This document shows positions 60,225-64,000 of a stretch of 64,000 nt of DNA, one piece after another. A program made the position numbers and the translations under genes. Source of the stretch: Dethiosulfatibacter aminovorans DSM 17477 (lineage in GTDB: Bacteria; Bacillota; Clostridia; Tissierellales; Dethiosulfatibacteraceae); contig NZ_FQZL01000013.1 of the NCBI RefSeq assembly GCF_900142005.1, forward strand, positions 1 to 64,000, given 5' to 3'. Below the pieces are notes generated by a model, which had not been told where the DNA came from, searched no databases, and was given only the letters and a program-made list of their open reading frames with translations. Each line of letters starts with the position of its first letter. Positions within the stretch are counted from its first letter, which is position 1.

Positions 60225-61063
60225 CAGGAATTTTTTATCTCTTCCTTGTATTTTCAGTGCTTGGATGGTGCATAGAAGTAATATATTCATTTGTTAAGAA
60301 GGGCCATTTTGTTAACAGAGGATTCCTTCACAGTCCTCTTTGTCCCATATACGGCATCAGTGTGGTCCTGATTTATCTGATAATCAGACCCTTTGTTACA
60401 GTATCGTTAAGCTCTTTTGAAGCAAGGGACGCATTCATAGTGTTTATGCTTATTTTTATTGTGACTTCTGTGATGGAATATCTGACAGGATACTTGCTGG
60501 AGAAACTTTTCCATACAAGATGGTGGGACTATTCCGACAGGAAGTTCAATATAAAGGGATATGTTTGCATGAGTTTCAGTCTCATATGGGGTCTTGGTGG
60601 GACTGCAGTTGTATTCATGTTGAAGCATTTCCTTGGCACCATAGATGTCGACACTGTGGTCAATGAGACTACGATCAATGTAGCCTATGGACTCATTGCT
60701 CTGCTGATTACGGATATATCATTTACAGTAAGGTCCATGGTGGATTTCAGGACCATTATACTGGAGATAGAAAAGACATCTCCTGTAGTTGGTGAAATAA
60801 AGACTATAATCGATACCCTGAAACCGAAATTCGGAAACTATATGAGAGTCCATGAATTCAAGAACAGACTGGAAGAGAAAATGCAGCTCAATCCTGTTTA
60901 TGGATTGAAGAACACCCTTGCTACAAAGGTCAGGAGATACCAGAACAGCCTTAACAGTCTTACCAGAAGCAGGCTTTACAAGGCATTTCCGGACATGAAA
61001 ATAAATATCAGGAATTTTGAGGAAAGATTCAAAAACTATATGCAAAACAAGAAAGAGTCGTAG
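60221..61063 (+). CDS. PF06541-type putative membrane transporter protein
   Basis: A 280-aa protein with four to five helices in the first 190 residues and a soluble C-terminal tail. FSVLGWCIEVIYS, GFLHSPLCPIYG and the WWDYS motif with FNIKGYVC are signatures of the PF06541 (ABC transporter type IV/CmpB) family, whose function is unknown. Translationally coupled to galE by a 4-bp overlap. Confidence 0.85.
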   Translation: MTGIFYLFLVFSVLGWCIEVIYSFVKKGHFVNRGFLHSPLCPIYGISVVLIYLIIRPFVTVSLSSFEARDAFIVFMLIFIVTSVMEYLTGYLLEKLFHTRWWDYSDRKFNIKGYVCMSFSLIWGLGGTAVVFMLKHFLGTIDVDTVVNETTINVAYGLIALLITDISFTVRSMVDFRTIILEIEKTSPVVGEIKTIIDTLKPKFGNYMRVHEFKNRLEEKMQLNPVYGLKNTLATKVRRYQNSLNSLTRSRLYKAFPDMKINIRNFEERFKNYMQNKKES

Positions 61064-61104
61064 ACTCGCTAAATATGTAAAAGAAAGTTGCCTAAAGGAG
61101 ATGT

Positions 61105-61554
61105 GTGCAATTGCTTCATGACAGGGTGTATGAGAAAATTGTTGAAGACATTGTGAGGGACAGACATTTCAGGATGATGAAAAAGGTATACCACCACAGG
61201 GACAGTGTGTATGAACACAGCCTCAGGGTTTCATATCTTTCATATAAGCTTGCAAAAAAACTGAACCTTGACTATATCTCCGCCGCCAGGGGAGGACTCC
61301 TTCACGACTTTTTCCTCTACGACTGGAGAAAGGAAGGAAAGCTCAGGAGGAAGAAGTTTTTCGAGAAGCACGGTTTCACCCATGCTGCAATATCCCTTAG
61401 AAATGCAGAAAAGCATTTCAAGCTGAATGACAAGGAAAGGGATATAATCTTGAAGCATATGTTTCCCTTGAACATAGCTCCACCCAGGACGGCAGAAAGC
61501 TGGCTCGTGATGCTTGTTGACAAGTATGTGGCTGCCAGGGATTATCTTGTTTAG
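61105..61554 (+). CDS. HD-domain phosphohydrolase
   Basis: A 149-aa HD-superfamily protein: HRDSVYEHSLRVS, LLHDFFLYDW carrying the HD pair, and HMFPLN. Such proteins hydrolyse phosphate esters of nucleotides; the substrate is unknown. GTG 61105 is annotated, but TTG 61111 has better spacing to AAAGGAG. 13 bp before the sigma-54 regulator gene. Confidence 0.85.
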   Translation: MQLLHDRVYEKIVEDIVRDRHFRMMKKVYHHRDSVYEHSLRVSYLSYKLAKKLNLDYISAARGGLLHDFFLYDWRKEGKLRRKKFFEKHGFTHAAISLRNAEKHFKLNDKERDIILKHMFPLNIAPPRTAESWLVMLVDKYVAARDYLV

Positions 61555-61567
61555 AAAGGAGATTTGA

Positions 61568-63331
61568 TTGGTTAAGTTATTGGATATAAAAGACTTGGTG
61601 CAAAAAATTGCTGAAGCCATATCCAGTGTGTTGGATATGGATGTTATAATTTCAGATTGTGAATACAATAAAATTGCAGATACAAAAAAGCACTATGATC
61701 TGGAGGTTACAACCATAAAAGACACCTATGTCCTGGGCAAGGTTATAAGGACGGGGAAAGCTGTTGTTGTTGAAGGCAAGGAATATGAAGAACAATGTAT
61801 CAAGTGTGAAGGTAAGGATAAATGCAATCTTCAGGCTATGATTTGCATACCCATTCAATTCAGGAAAAAGACTTTGGGAGCCATAGCCCTTATCGCCATT
61901 ACCGAAGAAACAAGAGATGACCTATTGAAAAACAGGAAGAATCTAATTGAATACATGAATAGAATGGCTGAATTGATAATCGGAAAGGTTATGGAACAGG
62001 AGGCATCCAATAACTTGGAAATAGTAAAGAACCAGATGGTCCATATTATGAATTCCATAGATGAAGGAATCATAACTCTGGATGAAACTGGGGAAATATT
62101 ATATGTCAATTCTGTAATCTATAACTTCTTTTCATATGACGAGGATTATTTCAAGGGTAAAATGATAAGAGAAATCCTTCTTGAACCATATATTGAAAAA
62201 CTGGTGGATGAAAACACATCATTCAGCAACATTGAAACTTCCATAAAACTCGGCAGAAGAGAGTTTCATGCTCTCTTGTCGGGCAAGCCCATGAAGATAG
62301 GCGGAAAAAGCTCAGGAGCCATACTAACATTTAGAAACATGAGTGACGTATACAATGTCGTCAACAAGGTTTCCCTCAATGACCTTTCCATATCATTTGA
62401 CAGCATAATCGGCAATAGCAGCGAGGTTGAACGTGTAAAGGAGACTGCAAAACGAGTAGCCAACAGCAACTCAACAGTACTGATTTTAGGCGAAAGCGGT
62501 ACTGGAAAGGAATTGTTTGCAAGGGCTATTCACTACAACAGCAACAGGAAGGACAATCCCTTCATTACACTGAATTGTGCAGCAATACCTGAATCACTCC
62601 TTGAAAGTGAACTTTTCGGCTATGAAGAAGGATCATTTACAGGTGCTGTAAAAGGAGGAAAGATGGGTAAGTTTCAGCTTGCCCAGGGAGGAACGGTATT
62701 TCTTGATGAGATAGGGGATATGCCTCTACACCTTCAAACAAAGCTCCTTAGAGTGCTTCAGGAGAAAACAGTCGAGAAAATCGGAAGCAGTAAAAGTATT
62801 CCTCTTGATGTAAGGGTAATAGCGGCTACCAATAAGAAATTGGACAATATGGTTGAAGACAGGGAATTCAGAGGAGATTTGTACTACAGGCTTAGCGTAA
62901 TTCCAATCAATATTCCTCCATTGAGGAACAGACTTGGGGACGTAAAAATTCTATTGGATTATTTCCTTGCCCAGTATAACAAGAGACTTGGCAAGAACAT
63001 CAAGGGATTCGAGAGAGATGTTGAAGACCAGCTCCTAATGTATGAATGGCCTGGGAATGTCAGAGAACTTGAAAATATTGTAGAGTATGCTGTTAATATG
63101 GAAAAATCAAAATATATCAAGATGGAAAACATACCACAGAGAATCAAAAAGAACATGAATGAAAAAGAAGCTATAATAATCACCACCATCGATAGTCTGG
63201 AGAAAAAAGCAATATATGACGCCTTGAGAGTGTATGGAAACAACTATGAGGGTAAAATAAATGCAGCGGAAGCTTTGGGAATAGGAACTGCAACGCTGTA
63301 CAGGAAAATGAAAAAGTACGAAATCAAATAG
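61568..63331 (+). CDS. Sigma-54 activator with Cys-rich sensor and PAS domains
   Basis: A 587-aa enhancer-binding protein. The N-terminal GAF-like domain has four clustered cysteines, C77, C80, C86 and C93 (Cx2Cx5Cx6C). A PAS domain follows (about 155-255), then AAA+ with Walker A GESGTGKE, a GSFTGA loop (Ser for the usual Ala), Walker [11 protein letters not shown], and a Fis-type HTH ending [18 protein letters not shown]. It resembles PrdR-type regulators of amino-acid reductive fermentation. TTG start with AAAGGAGA. It probably acts on the palindromes and -24/-12 promoter just downstream. Confidence 0.93.
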   Translation: MVKLLDIKDLVQKIAEAISSVLDMDVIISDCEYNKIADTKKHYDLEVTTIKDTYVLGKVIRTGKAVVVEGKEYEEQCIKCEGKDKCNLQAMICIPIQFRKKTLGAIALIAITEETRDDLLKNRKNLIEYMNRMAELIIGKVMEQEASNNLEIVKNQMVHIMNSIDEGIITLDETGEILYVNSVIYNFFSYDEDYFKGKMIREILLEPYIEKLVDENTSFSNIETSIKLGRREFHALLSGKPMKIGGKSSGAILTFRNMSDVYNVVNKVSLNDLSISFDSIIGNSSEVERVKETAKRVANSNSTVLILGESGTGKELFARAIHYNSNRKDNPFITLNCAAIPESLLESELFGYEEGSFTGAVKGGKMGKFQLAQGGTVFLDEIGDMPLHLQTKLLRVLQEKTVEKIGSSKSIPLDVRVIAATNKKLDNMVEDREFRGDLYYRLSVIPINIPPLRNRLGDVKILLDYFLAQYNKRLGKNIKGFERDVEDQLLMYEWPGNVRELENIVEYAVNMEKSKYIKMENIPQRIKKNMNEKEAIIITTIDSLEKKAIYDALRVYGNNYEGKINAAEALGIGTATLYRKMKKYEIK

Positions 63332-63346
63332 ACAACACGGTTCAAT

Positions 63347-63398
63347 AAATGTAATTGGAGATAAATGCCGAAAATATCTTTCTGATTACATTTTTTTT
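63347..63398 (+). terminator. Terminator after the sigma-54 activator gene
   Basis: AAATGTAAT / ATTACATTT stem, inner AGATA / TATCT helix and an eight-T run. Confidence 0.85.
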
Positions 63399-63413
63399 AC
63401 AATTATTAATAAA

Positions 63414-63522
63414 TATCATTTTGATATTCTTATGGATGGCTAAAAATACTTGAATTTTGAAGTGCTATTGCAAATTTATCAAAATGATAGGTGAACACAG
63501 CGACATTTCTATCAAAATGATA
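63414..63522 (+). promoter_or_regulatory. Three phased TATCA-N3-TGATA palindromes (enhancer sites)
   Basis: TATCATTTTGATA at 63414-63426 and TATCAAAATGATA at 63477-63489 and 63510-63522: the same 13-bp palindrome, 63 and 33 bp apart, close to six and three helical turns. They lie 100-220 bp upstream of the -24/-12 promoter and 80 bp or more after the activator gene. The rest of the 401-bp gap holds the terminator, promoter and a leader hairpin. Confidence 0.85.
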
Positions 63523-63619
63523 GGGATATGGATATTGAAAAAATTCCAATTTTCTCTAAGTGATTGATATTTGTTGAAATTTCAAGGGTTTCATGGGAAC
63601 TACAAAATATAAATCAAAC

Positions 63620-63636
63620 TTGGCACGCGATTTGCA
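63620..63636 (+). promoter_or_regulatory. Sigma-54 (-24/-12) promoter
   Basis: TTGGCACG-CGAT-TTGCA, an essentially perfect match; GG (63622-63623) and GC (63634-63635) are 10 bp apart. Initiation near 63647. Confidence 0.95.
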
Positions 63637-63661
63637 ATTATATTATTGCAGATGGAAAAGA

Positions 63662-63696
63662 ATCTCGCTTGAAGGAGGTGAAGAAATAGGCGAGAT
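63662..63696 (+). promoter_or_regulatory. Leader hairpin enclosing a ribosome-site sequence
   Basis: ATCTCGC (63662-63668) pairs with GCGAGAT (63690-63696); the loop displays AAGGAGGTG, a perfect ribosome site with no gene-length frame after it. It may be a decoy or the start of a very short leader peptide. Confidence 0.35.
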
Positions 63697-63732
63697 CAGA
63701 GTGTTGGGTGGAATTTATAGGAGGTAGTTTAA

Positions 63733-64000
63733 TTGGAACAGAATTTAGAGAAGAAAACAAAAGGAGCAATAATGACAAAGAAAGATTCATCGTTATATTT
63801 AGTCATTATAGTTGTAATAGCTTCATTATTGGGTTATTTTACAATCTATAAGAATATAATGGGAGAATACAGTCTCAATGCTTCGGAAGCATTCATGCTG
63901 ATGCTTGCAGCCCTTGCCATTGGAGAAGTTGTTTCCATAAGGACTAAAGCGGCAATTCCTTCGATTTTCATTACTGCGGGAATCTTCATAATAGGATTTT
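63733..64000 (+). CDS. Putative integral membrane protein, truncated by window end
   Basis: The first 89 residues are visible. TTG 63733 has AGGAGGT 7 nt upstream; ATG 63772 with AAGGAG is an alternative giving MTKKDSSLYLVIIV. Three hydrophobic segments appear (SLYLVIIVVIASLLGYF, EAFMLMLAALAIGEV, SIFITAGIFIIGF). The family was not recognised; a transporter is likely from the high hydrophobicity. It is driven by the sigma-54 promoter, so it is the first gene of the operon controlled by the activator at 61568. Confidence 0.75.
   Translation, partial: MEQNLEKKTKGAIMTKKDSSLYLVIIVVIASLLGYFTIYKNIMGEYSLNASEAFMLMLAALAIGEVVSIRTKAAIPSIFITAGIFIIGF

Noticed and set aside
1-64000. CRISPR arrays, tRNA, rRNA, insertion sequences or prophage genes
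   Set aside because: No spaced direct repeats, no tRNA/rRNA-like sequence and no transposase, integrase or phage protein was recognised.

Overview
The window reads as a chromosomal segment of a strictly anaerobic, amino-acid- and purine-fermenting Firmicute, most likely class Clostridia (Tissierellales/Peptostreptococcales-like). This rests on gene content and signals: strong AGGAGG ribosome sites with frequent TTG/GTG starts, a hybrid cluster protein, a TAXI-type TRAP transporter, Bcd-EtfBA, three molybdenum hydroxylases, sigma-54 regulators with -24/-12 promoters, a CIRCE-controlled htpG and a Rex-type operator. No rRNA, tRNA, CRISPR array, prophage or insertion sequence was seen. The species was not identified.

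Layout. 1-8 kb: zinc-ribbon protein and hcp, a UMF1-family MFS permease, a TAXI TRAP transporter, a mannose-1-phosphate guanylyltransferase and an XRE-cupin regulator. 8.5-12.3 kb: two copies of a YheO-type PAS/HTH regulator divergent from a RidA gene, one copy also holding an ornithine cyclodeaminase family gene. 12.6-15.6 kb: an ABC-2 exporter. 15.8-37.8 kb: a dense same-strand purine catabolism cluster: three molybdenum hydroxylases (FAD, 2Fe-2S and Mo subunits), CGGC protein, M20 peptidase (YgeY-like), YgeW-like carbamoyltransferase, two fold-type II PLP enzymes, HyuA-like and SsnA-like amidohydrolases, a DHODH/PreA-like flavoprotein, adenine deaminase and a guanine-deaminase-like enzyme. 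38-39.9 kb: htpG. 40-43.7 kb (minus): a MacAB-like efflux operon carrying a stand-alone cobalamin-binding protein. 43.8 kb: glutaminase. 44.9-54.4 kb: a 38-aa symporter accessory protein, SSS symporter, histidine kinase and NtrC-type regulator, then a sigma-54 promoter, an aberrant Nramp-like transporter and the 5-oxoprolinase genes pxpABC with ycsI. 54.8-57.8 kb: bcd-etfB-etfA. 58-61.5 kb: DUF697 protein, galE, a PF06541 membrane protein and an HD protein. 61.6-64 kb: a sigma-54 activator, three phased palindromes, a -24/-12 promoter and a truncated membrane protein gene.

How the genes work together. The 15.8-37.8 kb block matches the anaerobic purine/urate degradation gene set known from E. 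coli yge/ygf and gut anaerobes: deaminases feed adenine and guanine into (hypo)xanthine, molybdenum hydroxylases oxidise or reduce purines, amidohydrolases open rings, YgeW moves a carbamoyl group, and a PLP lyase should release ammonia and an oxo-acid. No classical YgeX and no full-length YgfK is present, so the two PLP enzymes and the DHODH-ferredoxin protein are candidate replacements. The 45-54 kb block looks like a transport-coupled sensory circuit for 5-oxoproline (pyroglutamate).

Non-coding structure is rich: a roughly 200-nt leader ending in an intrinsic terminator before the second hydroxylase, a 109-nt three-way-junction-like element between the YgeW-like and PLP genes, a multi-hairpin leader before the first hydroxylase, and two sigma-54 control regions with repeated upstream sites. 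All coordinates and starts come from manual reading; no database search was possible.
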